DNA from: Burkholderia sp. S171
Lineage (GTDB): Bacteria; Pseudomonadota; Gammaproteobacteria; Burkholderiales; Burkholderiaceae
Direction: 5' to 3'
DNA: 64,000 nucleotides
Assembly: GCF_009766085.1 (NCBI RefSeq)
Contig: NZ_LMUF01000026.1
Span: forward strand, 146,731 to 210,730
Shown here: in pieces, positions 39,016 to 47,691 of the stretch
Layout of the letters: each line of letters starts with the position of its first letter
Numbering within the stretch: the first letter of the stretch is position 1
Made by a program: the position numbers and the translations under genes
The notes under the pieces: model-generated
The model's input: only the letters and a program-made list of their open reading frames with translations
What the model was told of the DNA's origin: nothing
Database searches by the model: none

Positions 39016-40452
39016 CTAAAAGGTCTTGTAGACAATGTCGGGCGCTGGAGAGTTGGAGATCACGAGGGTTAGCACGGTAATCACCGCGAGCGCGGTGCCC
39101 CATGCAGTTCGGGTGTACCGCGACAGCACCAGCGGACGCTCCGCGAACCCCAACGCCATCACGCCCGTGTGCGCCCATTGCAGCAGCGTGAGCGCGATCG
39201 TCGCGGCGGCGAATACGAGCAACCAGACCAGCGCGACCATGCCCCAACCAAGTGCGACGACGATCGAATCCATTTCCGTCCACGTAGACCAGAACCAGAA
39301 CAGACTGAACGCGAAGAACGTAAAGGTTAGTCCACGCATGCACGCAGCGTAGAACGGGTTGTTGCCCAGCGCGATAAAGCGCTTCTTGCCGAGGCGCTTG
39401 GTCATCGCGATCTGATACAGCTTGTTCACACTGACGCCTCCGCCTTGAAGCAGGCCGAAGAACAGGAACATCGACGTCTGCCCGTGCCATGCACCGACCA
39501 GGAAGAAAGTCACGAAGAACGCGAATACGCCGAGGTACGGTTCTATCTTGCGCGCGGGGAAGCGCTTCATCAGCGACATCAGCAGCGGATTGTAGACGTA
39601 GGTTTTCAACCAGCTTGATAACGTGATGTGCCAACGGCTCCAGAAATTGATGAAGTTGGTAGACGAGAACGGCCGGTCGAAATTCTCCGGCAAGGCGATA
39701 CCAAAGAAACGGGCGACGCCGATCACGACATCCACATACCCGGAAAAGTTGAAATACAGATAGATCGGATAGACCGCGGCAATCACAACGCCCGTCCGCA
39801 ACCGATCGCCGAAGGGTTGTGTCGGCGACAGGATATCGAGCGCCTGATGCTGCACGTTCGACAAGACCATCGACACGATCGCGACCTTGAAGAAGCCGAA
39901 CACGATGCGCTCCAACGCGACGCCGTAGTCAATCACATTCGGCCGCAGGCGCTGCTCAGTTTGCGTAACGTAGTAGTCCTGATAGCGCTGGATGGGGCCA
40001 GACACCAGAGCGGTAAAGTTCAGCACATAGTTCAGGTAGACCAGCGGCGAGATCCGGTGCGGCAAGCCAGGACTACGCGCATCGATGATCAGGTGCAACA
40101 CGCGGAAGAACACGTATGACACGCCGAGCGTCACATACGGATAGTGCAGCACAAGCTCCGACGGCACGAACGTGTAGCGTTTCAGCCAGAAGAACATCGC
40201 GATGATCAGCATCAGCAGTGGCACGAACAACGGCAGTTTGGGCTGCGACTGCATGACTCGGGCGCCGATGTATCCGATCAGCAGAAACCCCGCGAACGGC
40301 GCGAAGGCAGCAAGACTGTGCGAAAACGTCGATAGGAACGCGAGGTTGACCAGCAGCAGCACGGCGTTTTGCCACAAGAGCGAGCGCGACAGGTTGAAGA
40401 TCAGCGCCGCAATGGCTGCGAAGGCAAGAAACTGGAACGACGGGACGATCAC
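39016..40452 (-). CDS. MBOAT-family O-acyltransferase (AlgI/DltB-like)
   Basis: This polytopic protein of 478 residues has about ten hydrophobic segments and both MBOAT signatures: NFWSRWHITLSSWLKTYVY and the catalytic histidine in LVGAWHGQTSMF. AlgI and DltB proteins pass an acyl group across the inner membrane to an extracytoplasmic acceptor with the help of an SGNH partner. The start is the GTG at 40452: AAGGAGG lies six bases upstream and the GTGA overlaps the stop of the SGNH gene by four bases. It is the last gene of the ACP-FkbH-SGNH-MBOAT cluster. The acyl donor is inferred to be the cluster's carrier protein. Confidence 0.88.
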   Translation of the reverse strand: MIVPSFQFLAFAAIAALIFNLSRSLLWQNAVLLLVNLAFLSTFSHSLAAFAPFAGFLLIGYIGARVMQSQPKLPLFVPLLMLIIAMFFWLKRYTFVPSELVLHYPYVTLGVSYVFFRVLHLIIDARSPGLPHRISPLVYLNYVLNFTALVSGPIQRYQDYYVTQTEQRLRPNVIDYGVALERIVFGFFKVAIVSMVLSNVQHQALDILSPTQPFGDRLRTGVVIAAVYPIYLYFNFSGYVDVVIGVARFFGIALPENFDRPFSSTNFINFWSRWHITLSSWLKTYVYNPLLMSLMKRFPARKIEPYLGVFAFFVTFFLVGAWHGQTSMFLFFGLLQGGGVSVNKLYQIAMTKRLGKKRFIALGNNPFYAACMRGLTFTFFAFSLFWFWSTWTEMDSIVVALGWGMVALVWLLVFAAATIALTLLQWAHTGVMALGFAERPLVLSRYTRTAWGTALAVITVLTLVISNSPAPDIVYKTF

Positions 40453-41618
40453 AATACGCCTCCTTGCGATGACGGTTGAGCGCATCCGTCGAACGCGGCA
40501 ATGCCGCTGTTAGACAGGCTCGTGACGATGCTGCGTGCGACTGCCCGCGACCCGTCTTCATTCAGATGGTTATCGACCGGGTAGTAGTAGCTTGCCGGAT
40601 GAGGGTCACTTGCAAATTGAGAAAACAGGTCGATAGTCGTCGCCCCGTGTTTCTGCGCGATGGCTTCAAGTGCGCGCTGCAGCGCGAACGGGTCAATCCC
40701 CGACGGACGTTTCTTCATCGATAACAACTCGGCCTGTGTGCGCTGCGGAATCAGCATCACCATCAGCGGCACGCCGGCCGCACGGAAACGCGCCGCCGTT
40801 TCACCAATAATTGCGTCGGCGATGGCAAGCCGGTGTTGCCACTCGGGTGAGAACGGCGGGCGCAGGAAGTCCGCCTTGTCGCCGTATCGCAGGTACATCG
40901 GAATCTCGATGTCCGGATTTTCGAACATGAAGTGCTCAGCGACAGTCAACGCCCGGCTGTCCTTGACCACTTCCTTGGCGCGGGTGAGCATATCAACGCG
41001 TGGCACCGCAGGGGCCAGCGAATTGGTCGACACCCGCTTGAGGCCCGCAGGCTCGTCGCCTTCGTCCGGCCTGTTCAGTTTTTCCAGATCGAAAGGCGCG
41101 AGCACCAGGATGGCAGCGTCCGGCTGCAGCCGCAGCGCCGGGGCGACGCGCAACGCCACTTTGGTGAGCGGCAACTCGTAGACCCCCAGGTTCTGGAATT
41201 CGACCGGTCCATGACATGATCGGGACAACTGAGCTTCACTCACTGCACTGAACGATCTGTCGTACGGGACGCTGGTGCCCTCGGCAAACGAGCTTCCGAG
41301 GACCGCGACCCGACGCGTGCCCCGAGGCTTCGGCCCGCACGCCTCCGTGCTGCGAAAACCGCATTCGTTGTAGTGATAGCTGATCCAGCCGGTTTCAGGA
41401 ACCTTGACGTGCATCGTGCAGTTCGGCAAGTTGACGATTCCCAGGGTGGGGTCGGGGGCGTGACATTCCTGACCTGTTTGCGCCGCCGACCAGGCCAGCC
41501 GGGTGCCGACCTCAGAGACGAAGAACATCAGCAGTACGCTAAGCACAGCGATGGCCGGCAGCAGTACGTAATCCCGCGGCGCCAGCTTGCGCGGCGGTTG
41601 ATCATTGAATCGAGTCAT
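40449..41618 (-). CDS. membrane-anchored SGNH-fold protein, AlgJ/AlgX/DltD-like
   Basis: The 389-residue protein has one N-terminal membrane segment (about residues 18-42, LLPAIAVLSVLLMFFVSEV) and an SGNH hydrolase-like periplasmic domain. VAVLGSSFAEG carries the nucleophile serine and DNHLNEDG the Asp/His pair near the C-terminus. Partner proteins of MBOAT acyltransferases (AlgJ/AlgX, DltD) share this plan and complete acyl transfer to the glycan. AAGGA precedes the ATG by seven bases. It is nine bases downstream of the FkbH-like gene and overlaps the MBOAT gene. Confidence 0.82.
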   Translation of the reverse strand: MTRFNDQPPRKLAPRDYVLLPAIAVLSVLLMFFVSEVGTRLAWSAAQTGQECHAPDPTLGIVNLPNCTMHVKVPETGWISYHYNECGFRSTEACGPKPRGTRRVAVLGSSFAEGTSVPYDRSFSAVSEAQLSRSCHGPVEFQNLGVYELPLTKVALRVAPALRLQPDAAILVLAPFDLEKLNRPDEGDEPAGLKRVSTNSLAPAVPRVDMLTRAKEVVKDSRALTVAEHFMFENPDIEIPMYLRYGDKADFLRPPFSPEWQHRLAIADAIIGETAARFRAAGVPLMVMLIPQRTQAELLSMKKRPSGIDPFALQRALEAIAQKHGATTIDLFSQFASDPHPASYYYPVDNHLNEDGSRAVARSIVTSLSNSGIAAFDGCAQPSSQGGVL

Positions 41619-41627
41619 GGCGTGTCC

Positions 41628-43598
41628 TTACGTGAGCAGCTCTGCATCGAAGCCGATCCGATGCACGGCGAAATGCGGAACTGGGTTGCTAACGGCGGTG
41701 GCTATTTCCCACACCGTGGTGCCGTCGTCCAGCTCGTCGATCGGCGTGAAGCCGAGCTTCGCGTAGTGGTCCTTCACCAGCGCATTGCGATCCGTGGGCA
41801 CATAGCGGCCGACCAGGCGCGTGACGCCGTTCCGGGCCGCATGCGCGAGAACTTCGCTCAGCACCATTTCTTCAACCTTGCGGCCCAGCACACGACAGCT
41901 CATCAACCAGGTGTCGATGTCCCATGTGTCGTCCGGACTACCCGATCCATCGCCGCGTGCAGCGTCGCGCAGCGGACGGCAGATCACCACCGCGATCATG
42001 CCGTTGTCGCCGAAGGTATCGGTCAGCCGAACCTGCAGGGCGAAGTTTTCGGCTTCGCTTTCAAGCTCGACTACGTCAGCCACGGTGTAGCGGCGCGTGG
42101 TCAAGTTGAACTGGTTGGATTTGTTGATCAGTTGCACGATACGGCTGCGCCCTACCTCGTCGAACGGCGCAAACGTGATTTGCATGTCGAGCGACTTCAG
42201 GTACCCGTCGAGATCGCCAGCCTGACTTTGCAGGGCTACCCTGCGCGCATTGTCCTGGTAGTACCCGGCACGCTCGCGGTCTTCGGCCAAGAATGCGAGG
42301 GCCTCGAAGTAACCTGCTGCGTTCAACGTACGCGCATAAAGCGACGGGTCGTCGGGAAGTTCCGGCACGGCGACTTCGGGCAGCATCTCACGCACGAGGT
42401 TGCGCTCGACCGGGTTGTCGTCGAGGAACACGAACGATTCGAGGCCCAGCGACAATTCCTTGGCAATGGCCTGGATGTTGGTCGCCTTGTCGTTCCAGTT
42501 CGCCTGGAATACGGCGAAATGGTTTTCACGCAGCAGCATTTCCGGGTGTTTCTGGAACGGCAGACGCGCGGTTTGGTCATCGTTTTTCGACGATACCGCG
42601 AGAACCACGCCGCGCTCGCGCAACTCGAGCGCGAGCTTCTGTACGCTCAGATGCGCTTCGCCGACCGCATCCCCCTGCGCCACCCGGATTCCCTCGAGCA
42701 GATCGTCGCCGATCACGCCGCCCCACAACGTGTTGTCGAGATCGAGTATGAGCGCGCGGCGGCTCTTGCCGCGCGCCGCACCGAGCAGCCGGCCCACATG
42801 GTCTGCGTACAACGGCAGGTATGCGTCGGCGAACGGATATTTGGCGAGGTTGTATTGCGACGGCGAATGCCAGTTCGCGAGACCCACGGTTTGCGCGAGC
42901 GCATTGACATCGAACAGCAGGTCTTCCGATGTGGCGGCGCGGCGTACCAGACCGTGGTTGATCTGATCGATCAGGTTACGCAAAGTACCCGGAATCGCTG
43001 CGTCCCTGCTGCCGAACAGTGCTTCCGGCGGCGGCGCCAGCGTCTGCAAAATGGGCAGGGCATTACTGTGCTGGCGAATCCCGCGCGCAACGGCGTCCAG
43101 AAGCTGCAACGCCGCGTCGACAGTCGCCTGTGCCTTGGTCTGATCTCCGGGTGTCGCGAACAACGGCAGCCCTCGATAATCGACGGCGATCAGCACGGCA
43201 TCGAGCTGCGCGGCGTTGATCTCGGAATCCGGCGCCAGCGCTTCCTGCAGTACCTGGTCGTAGTGGCCCAGCATGGTGTCGAGCGCGACGCCATGCCGCG
43301 CGGCCGATGCAACCAAAGGCAGCGCGAGATGGTCCAGTGTTCCATTGCCGATCACCCCGAGCCGCAGCGGTGTCAGCGGCGCCAGAGAGCGGCCATTACC
43401 GCGGGCGCTGGCAATCGACTTGCCGAGCCGGATCAGCTGATTTTCGTCAAGTGCATGCGTGGCCAGCCGGCGAATCTGCTTGCCGATATCGGCACCCTGA
43501 ATGTCAGGAACTGCGTTGACAAGCGCGCGGCATTGCGCGGAAAAATCCGCGGGCGCACCGGGCAGCCAGCCCAGCGAAGCGTATAGGTAGTTAGCCAT
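41628..43598 (-). CDS. FkbH-like HAD-IIIC protein, predicted glyceryl-carrier-protein synthase
   Basis: This 656-residue protein has the full three-part FkbH plan: an N-terminal alpha/beta region (about 1-270), the HAD domain with LILDLDNTLWGGVIGDD (nucleophile Asp286 and Asp288) and VLAVSSKNDD, then LDDNPVERNLV, and a GNAT-like C-terminal domain (VRLTDTFGDNGMIAVVI to about residue 640). FkbH-family enzymes take the glyceryl moiety of 1,3-bisphosphoglycerate, dephosphorylate it and load it on a carrier-protein thiol. Here the carrier is encoded 83 bases upstream. No polyketide synthase is nearby, which is unusual; the downstream partners are acyltransfer proteins instead. Substrate specificity is inferred. 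Confidence 0.85.
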   Translation of the reverse strand: MANYLYASLGWLPGAPADFSAQCRALVNAVPDIQGADIGKQIRRLATHALDENQLIRLGKSIASARGNGRSLAPLTPLRLGVIGNGTLDHLALPLVASAARHGVALDTMLGHYDQVLQEALAPDSEINAAQLDAVLIAVDYRGLPLFATPGDQTKAQATVDAALQLLDAVARGIRQHSNALPILQTLAPPPEALFGSRDAAIPGTLRNLIDQINHGLVRRAATSEDLLFDVNALAQTVGLANWHSPSQYNLAKYPFADAYLPLYADHVGRLLGAARGKSRRALILDLDNTLWGGVIGDDLLEGIRVAQGDAVGEAHLSVQKLALELRERGVVLAVSSKNDDQTARLPFQKHPEMLLRENHFAVFQANWNDKATNIQAIAKELSLGLESFVFLDDNPVERNLVREMLPEVAVPELPDDPSLYARTLNAAGYFEALAFLAEDRERAGYYQDNARRVALQSQAGDLDGYLKSLDMQITFAPFDEVGRSRIVQLINKSNQFNLTTRRYTVADVVELESEAENFALQVRLTDTFGDNGMIAVVICRPLRDAARGDGSGSPDDTWDIDTWLMSCRVLGRKVEEMVLSEVLAHAARNGVTRLVGRYVPTDRNALVKDHYAKLGFTPIDELDDGTTVWEIATAVSNPVPHFAVHRIGFDAELLT

Positions 43599-43681
43599 TA
43601 GGCACAGTCTCTCAAACTGAAGGGAGCAGTCTCACTGGACCAGCAAGGGATCGAACGGCAAGGGATGACAGTTAGGTAGTC

Positions 43682-43921
43682 CTAACCACGCGATTCGATC
43701 AAGTGAACGAACTCACCCACGTTTTTCATGCCGGCAACATCCGACGCGGCGAACTTGACCCCGAAGGCCTTCTCGACTGTCAGGATCAAGCGGATATGCG
43801 CGAGGCTGTCCCAGCCGTCGACGTCCGCGGCCGTTGTCTTGGCGGTCGGCACGATGTCTTCGTCATCGAAAACATCGCGGAACACGTCGGTCAATTTTTG
43901 ATAGATTTGAGCTTCGGTCAC
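43682..43921 (-). CDS. acyl carrier protein
   Basis: This 79-residue acidic helical protein carries the phosphopantetheine attachment motif DSL with Ser39 (VDGWDSLAHIRLILTVEK region), the EKAFGVKF segment and the length of an independent carrier protein. The start is a GTG. It differs from AcpP of fatty-acid synthesis (which has GADSLD) and resembles carriers paired with FkbH proteins. It is the first gene of the cluster and plays the role that DltC plays in D-alanylation, by inference. Confidence 0.88.
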   Translation of the reverse strand: MTEAQIYQKLTDVFRDVFDDEDIVPTAKTTAADVDGWDSLAHIRLILTVEKAFGVKFAASDVAGMKNVGEFVHLIESRG

Positions 43922-44286
43922 TGAAAACCCCGGATTGCGCTGTGGTCGTTGTTGGGTGACGGCTTTAGTGTGTTACGCCGATATCCCTTCTTTTATTTAC
44001 GCCGGGGCATCAGCCTTCGGTACTCCGACGATGCAATCAAGGTACGTCACGCTGATAATCATTCACGGTGCGGGAACGCACACATTAAGTGCATGATTCA
44101 GAAATCCACGGTGATTGGAGGCTTTTTTATGCAGGAGAAATATATCGATGCGCCTCTCGCATCCTGAGAATTGGGCTGCGACGATTCAATGAAAACCGCG
44201 TTCAAGCCCGATTTGAATACGAAGAACAACCTGATCGGGCATTAGTTGAAACCGGCCGGCGTGCCCGGAGAGGGAGGAGATCACCG
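43922..44286. other. divergent intergenic region with a chain of mini-ORFs
   Basis: This AT-richer 365-base gap lies between the ACP and the secreted esterase. On the plus strand three tiny ORFs overlap in series: 44129-44167 (12 codons plus stop, with GGAGG seven bases before the ATG), 44148-44192 (14 codons, AGGAG inside the first ORF) and 44189-44245 (18 codons, starting at an ATGA overlap). They may be a translated leader. Divergent promoters must also lie here. Confidence 0.45.
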
Positions 44287-45615
44287 ATGAACAAAGCCCA
44301 CGCTGTTCTCGTGGTTGCACTGCTGTCAACGACTGCCGCCCTGCCGGCAATCGCTGCGGTTTGCGTACCGGCCAATGCCTCGGTTCCGGCTGGCGCCAAC
44401 ACGACCAATCCGAAGGCGCCGTTCTTCATCGATACGGCGGGGCTGGATTTGAGAACGACGCCACCCACCCGCGACCCTCACAATCCGAACTATCCAAAAG
44501 CGACGGAACTGCCGGATGGCCAGTTGCCATCAATCAATAGCGACGGCAACTTCATCATCGGCCCGACGCATCGGCCGTCCCCAGAGGCTGTCGCTCACGC
44601 AGACGTGCCCCACGGCACGGTGCATAGCTTCGTCATGCACTCGGCAGACAGTGTCATCTACCAGACCGGCCTGGTTCGTGACGATATTCCCGACTGCTGG
44701 AATTCGGCGGTAAATACTGCCTCCACTGTTCCAGGCGACAAATCCGATCTTCTGGTGCCCGAGAGCCACGCCGGCGATTGGAGCCGTGAGGTCGATGTCT
44801 ATGTGCCGGCCGATTATGTACCGGGCACAGCAGCGCCGTTCATCGTGTACGGCGATGGCGGCCGGCAGAGCTTCTTCAACCAACAGATGCTGTTCAACGT
44901 GCTGGACAACCTTATCCACGCGCACAAGCTGCCGCCGATGGTGGCTATCGGCATAGGCGCCGGCGGACAGGATGTGCAGGGCAGTCAACGGGGCCGCGAA
45001 TATGACACCGTTTCCGGCACGTACGCCGAATGGGTCGAGCGGGAGGTATTGCCGCGCGTCGAACAGAATACGCATGTGTTGTTGACGAAGGATCCGGATC
45101 GCCGCGCGACCATGGGCTTCAGCTCCAGTGCTGCTGCCGCCTTTACCATGGCCTGGTTCCATCCCGATCTCTATCGCCGCGTGCTTGGCTACTCGCCAAC
45201 GATGGTGAACCAGCAATGGCCGCATGACAAAGCACTCCCGGGTGGTGCGTGGCAATACCACTCTGCGTGGCCGGGGCCGATCAAGCCAAACCCCACCGCG
45301 TCGGAAAATACTGTGGCGCCTGCAAGCGGGTCCAATAGCGCGCCGTTGATCCCGAATTCGCCGCGCAAGCCGATCCGGTTCTGGTTCGAAGCAGGCGACC
45401 GGGATTTTTTCTATCTGGTCGGTGCGCTTGCGGATGGCATGCATGACTGGACCCTGGCCAACGAGGATATGGCGCGTGTACTCGCCGCCAAAGGCTACCA
45501 GTACCAATTCGTGTTTTCCCGCAATGCCGGTCACGTCGATGACGCCACCGAAGCGCAAACCATGGCAGAAGCACTTGAATGGCTGTGGAAAGACTACCCG
45601 GCGCCGGTGCGTTGA
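44287..45615 (+). CDS. secreted alpha/beta-hydrolase (esterase D-like)
   Basis: This protein of 442 residues has a Sec signal peptide (HAVLVVALLSTTAALPAIA, cleavage near residue 24) and an alpha/beta-hydrolase fold of the putative esterase (Esterase D/Fes-like) family. VDVYVPADYVPGTAAPFIVY begins the domain, MGFSSSAAAAF holds the nucleophile serine, and AGHVDDA the histidine near the end. It should act in the periplasm or outside on an ester. GGAGGAG precedes the ATG. It is divergent from the acyl-transfer cluster, so an acyl-ester substrate made by that cluster is possible but unproven. Confidence 0.82.
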   Translation: MNKAHAVLVVALLSTTAALPAIAAVCVPANASVPAGANTTNPKAPFFIDTAGLDLRTTPPTRDPHNPNYPKATELPDGQLPSINSDGNFIIGPTHRPSPEAVAHADVPHGTVHSFVMHSADSVIYQTGLVRDDIPDCWNSAVNTASTVPGDKSDLLVPESHAGDWSREVDVYVPADYVPGTAAPFIVYGDGGRQSFFNQQMLFNVLDNLIHAHKLPPMVAIGIGAGGQDVQGSQRGREYDTVSGTYAEWVEREVLPRVEQNTHVLLTKDPDRRATMGFSSSAAAAFTMAWFHPDLYRRVLGYSPTMVNQQWPHDKALPGGAWQYHSAWPGPIKPNPTASENTVAPASGSNSAPLIPNSPRKPIRFWFEAGDRDFFYLVGALADGMHDWTLANEDMARVLAAKGYQYQFVFSRNAGHVDDATEAQTMAEALEWLWKDYPAPVR

Positions 45616-45825
45616 AACGGCTGATCGCTTTCCCGACTCGCCGATGGGCGCGTGTCTGGTGGGCCGTTGGCATTTGTATGGGCATTTTTGCTGTCACCAC
45701 TCGCGCCGCGCCCGATGCGTTTCGCGCCGCAATGTGTCATCTCGTCGCAAACCGATAGCGACGCGCGAGGCGAATGTTGACCATGAGCATTATCGAAATC
45801 TCCTCCACGGATAAGGACGATCATC

Positions 45826-46338
45826 ATGCTCATCGACATTCTTCAACGCACACCGCATTGGGTCTGGTTTTTGCTCGCCGGGCTAGTTTCCCTCGGCGTC
45901 TCGCAGTCGAAGCCACAGCACCGGACGCTGCGCGCCGCGACGGTAATGCCAGTCGCGATGGCTGCACTCTCGTTTTATGGCGTTGTGTCAGTGTTCGCCG
46001 CGCAGCCCACCGCGCTGGTCGCGTGGGCAGCGGCGATGCTCGCCGCTTTCACGATATGCCACGCTTCCGGCATAGGCGGCAAGGTCCGCTGGCTTGCTGA
46101 CGAGCAGCGTCTGCTCGTACCCGGAAGCTGGGTTCCTCTGCTGCTGATGCTCGGCCTGTTCATCATCAAGTTCGGTGCGAACGTCATGCTGGCGATGCAT
46201 CCCGATCTGAGCATCGACGGGTTGTTCGCGGTATCGGTGAGTTTGGCGTACGGCGCTTTTAGCGGCGTCTTCCTCGCGCGCGGTCTGGCTATGTGGCGCA
46301 CCGCCCGGGGATCCGAGCCGTCCAGCATGGCTTATTGA
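45826..46338 (+). CDS. small inner-membrane protein (DUF6622-like)
   Basis: This 170-residue protein has four to five hydrophobic segments, starting WVWFLLAGLVSLGVSQSK, and a short soluble C-terminus. It resembles the DUF6622 family as I recall it, a group without known function. AAGGA lies eight bases before the ATG. It lies upstream of a LytS/LytTR pair on the same strand with 127 bases between. Confidence 0.6.
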   Translation: MLIDILQRTPHWVWFLLAGLVSLGVSQSKPQHRTLRAATVMPVAMAALSFYGVVSVFAAQPTALVAWAAAMLAAFTICHASGIGGKVRWLADEQRLLVPGSWVPLLLMLGLFIIKFGANVMLAMHPDLSIDGLFAVSVSLAYGAFSGVFLARGLAMWRTARGSEPSSMAY

Positions 46339-46465
46339 CTGGCGTGTCGAGCGGCTTATTCTCGCTGGATGCACGACGAGCTTCGTTGCCGTTAGGGTCT
46401 CGTGCATCCCGTCACCTGCTACAACCCGCTACGCGTAGAATCCGCGCAATGGGTCGACTGGCTCC

Positions 46466-47644
46466 GTGACCGGGCCGACGAACAACCGGATGGCTCAGGC
46501 CACGCCTGAATCACCGCATACCACCACTGCCCATTGCATGCGCCACGCTCATATCCTCCCGAACCTGCTATGGCGCGAACTGCGGATATTTATCCCGGTA
46601 TCGATAGCGAGCACCTTGTTCTACTACTCGGTATATCGCGATTCGTTCGCGAGCAACCTGATCTATTCCCTTTGCAGCACATTGTTCATTCAGGGATTCA
46701 TCGAGGTAGGGCGCTATGGGCTGGCCTATCGGATTCGCCAGCGTACCCCCGATAACTTCGACGCGCAGCGCAACTGGCCCGGCTGGAGCCTGATGATTCC
46801 ATGGATCGTGGTGTCGGGCGTAGGGGGCTATGCAGCCGGACACATGCTCGGCGATTGGTTGACCGGCGTGCAGCACGCATCGGTCGCGATCACGGGCAAC
46901 CCCCGGGCAGTGTTGCTGAGCATGACCGGTGTGTTCGTGCTGTCGTTGGGCATCACCTATTTTTTTTACGCCCGAAGCCGCATGGCCGCCCTGCAAATCC
47001 GCACTGAGGCCGCGCTGCGAAGTGCCGCCGAGAGCCAGCTCAAGCTGCTGGAGTCGCAACTCGAACCGCACATGCTGTTCAACACGCTGGCCAATCTGCG
47101 GGTGCTGATCGCGCAAGATCCACCGCGTGCCCAAGCCATGCTCGACCGGCTGATTGCATTCCTGCGGGCGACGCTTGACGCCTCACGCTCGGGATTGGGA
47201 TCGCATTCGTTGTCCGAGGAGTTTGCGCGTATCGACGATTATCTTGAGTTGATGCAGACGCGCATGGGAACGCGCTTGAGCAGGCAGCTCGATTTTGCCG
47301 ACGAGCTTGGCCGGTTGTCTGTGCCGCCGCTGTTGCTGCAACCTCTGGTCGAGAATGCCATCAAGCATGGACTTGAACCTAAGGTTGCTGGCGGCTGGAT
47401 TCGGGTGAGTGCGCAGCGCGAAGGCGGCACACTCGTGCTGAGTGTCCGCGATACCGGCGCGGGGATTGACGGCGGGGGCGGTGCGGATCTGGGTGGTTCG
47501 CCGCCCGGCGGAAGCCGTTTTGGCATCCAGCAGGTTCGTGAACGGCTTGCTGCGCTATACGGTAAAAGCGCGTCGCTTGAACTCGTTGCCGCTGGCGATG
47601 ACGAGGGCGGTACTCTCGCTATCGTCCGCCTTCCTGTATCTTGA
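46466..47644 (+). CDS. LytS-type sensor histidine kinase
   Basis: The protein of up to 392 residues has four hydrophobic segments between residues 40 and 168, then the His_kinase domain of the LytS/AlgZ type: LESQLEPHMLFNTLANL with phosphoacceptor His202, and LLLQPLVENAIKHGLEP with the ATP-binding N-box; the G-box is SRFGIQQVRERL. It phosphorylates the LytTR regulator encoded next. The start is unclear: the GTG at 46466 or the ATG at 46490 are candidates. Confidence 0.88.
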   Translation: MTGPTNNRMAQATPESPHTTTAHCMRHAHILPNLLWRELRIFIPVSIASTLFYYSVYRDSFASNLIYSLCSTLFIQGFIEVGRYGLAYRIRQRTPDNFDAQRNWPGWSLMIPWIVVSGVGGYAAGHMLGDWLTGVQHASVAITGNPRAVLLSMTGVFVLSLGITYFFYARSRMAALQIRTEAALRSAAESQLKLLESQLEPHMLFNTLANLRVLIAQDPPRAQAMLDRLIAFLRATLDASRSGLGSHSLSEEFARIDDYLELMQTRMGTRLSRQLDFADELGRLSVPPLLLQPLVENAIKHGLEPKVAGGWIRVSAQREGGTLVLSVRDTGAGIDGGGGADLGGSPPGGSRFGIQQVRERLAALYGKSASLELVAAGDDEGGTLAIVRLPVS

Positions 47645-47691
47645 TTCTGGCTGCTGAGTTGATTCTGACCACAGACCATTCCGAGCCGATC

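Noticed and set aside
41373..43586. 737-codon plus-strand open frame
   Set aside because: It lies antisense to the well-supported FkbH-like gene and part of the SGNH gene.
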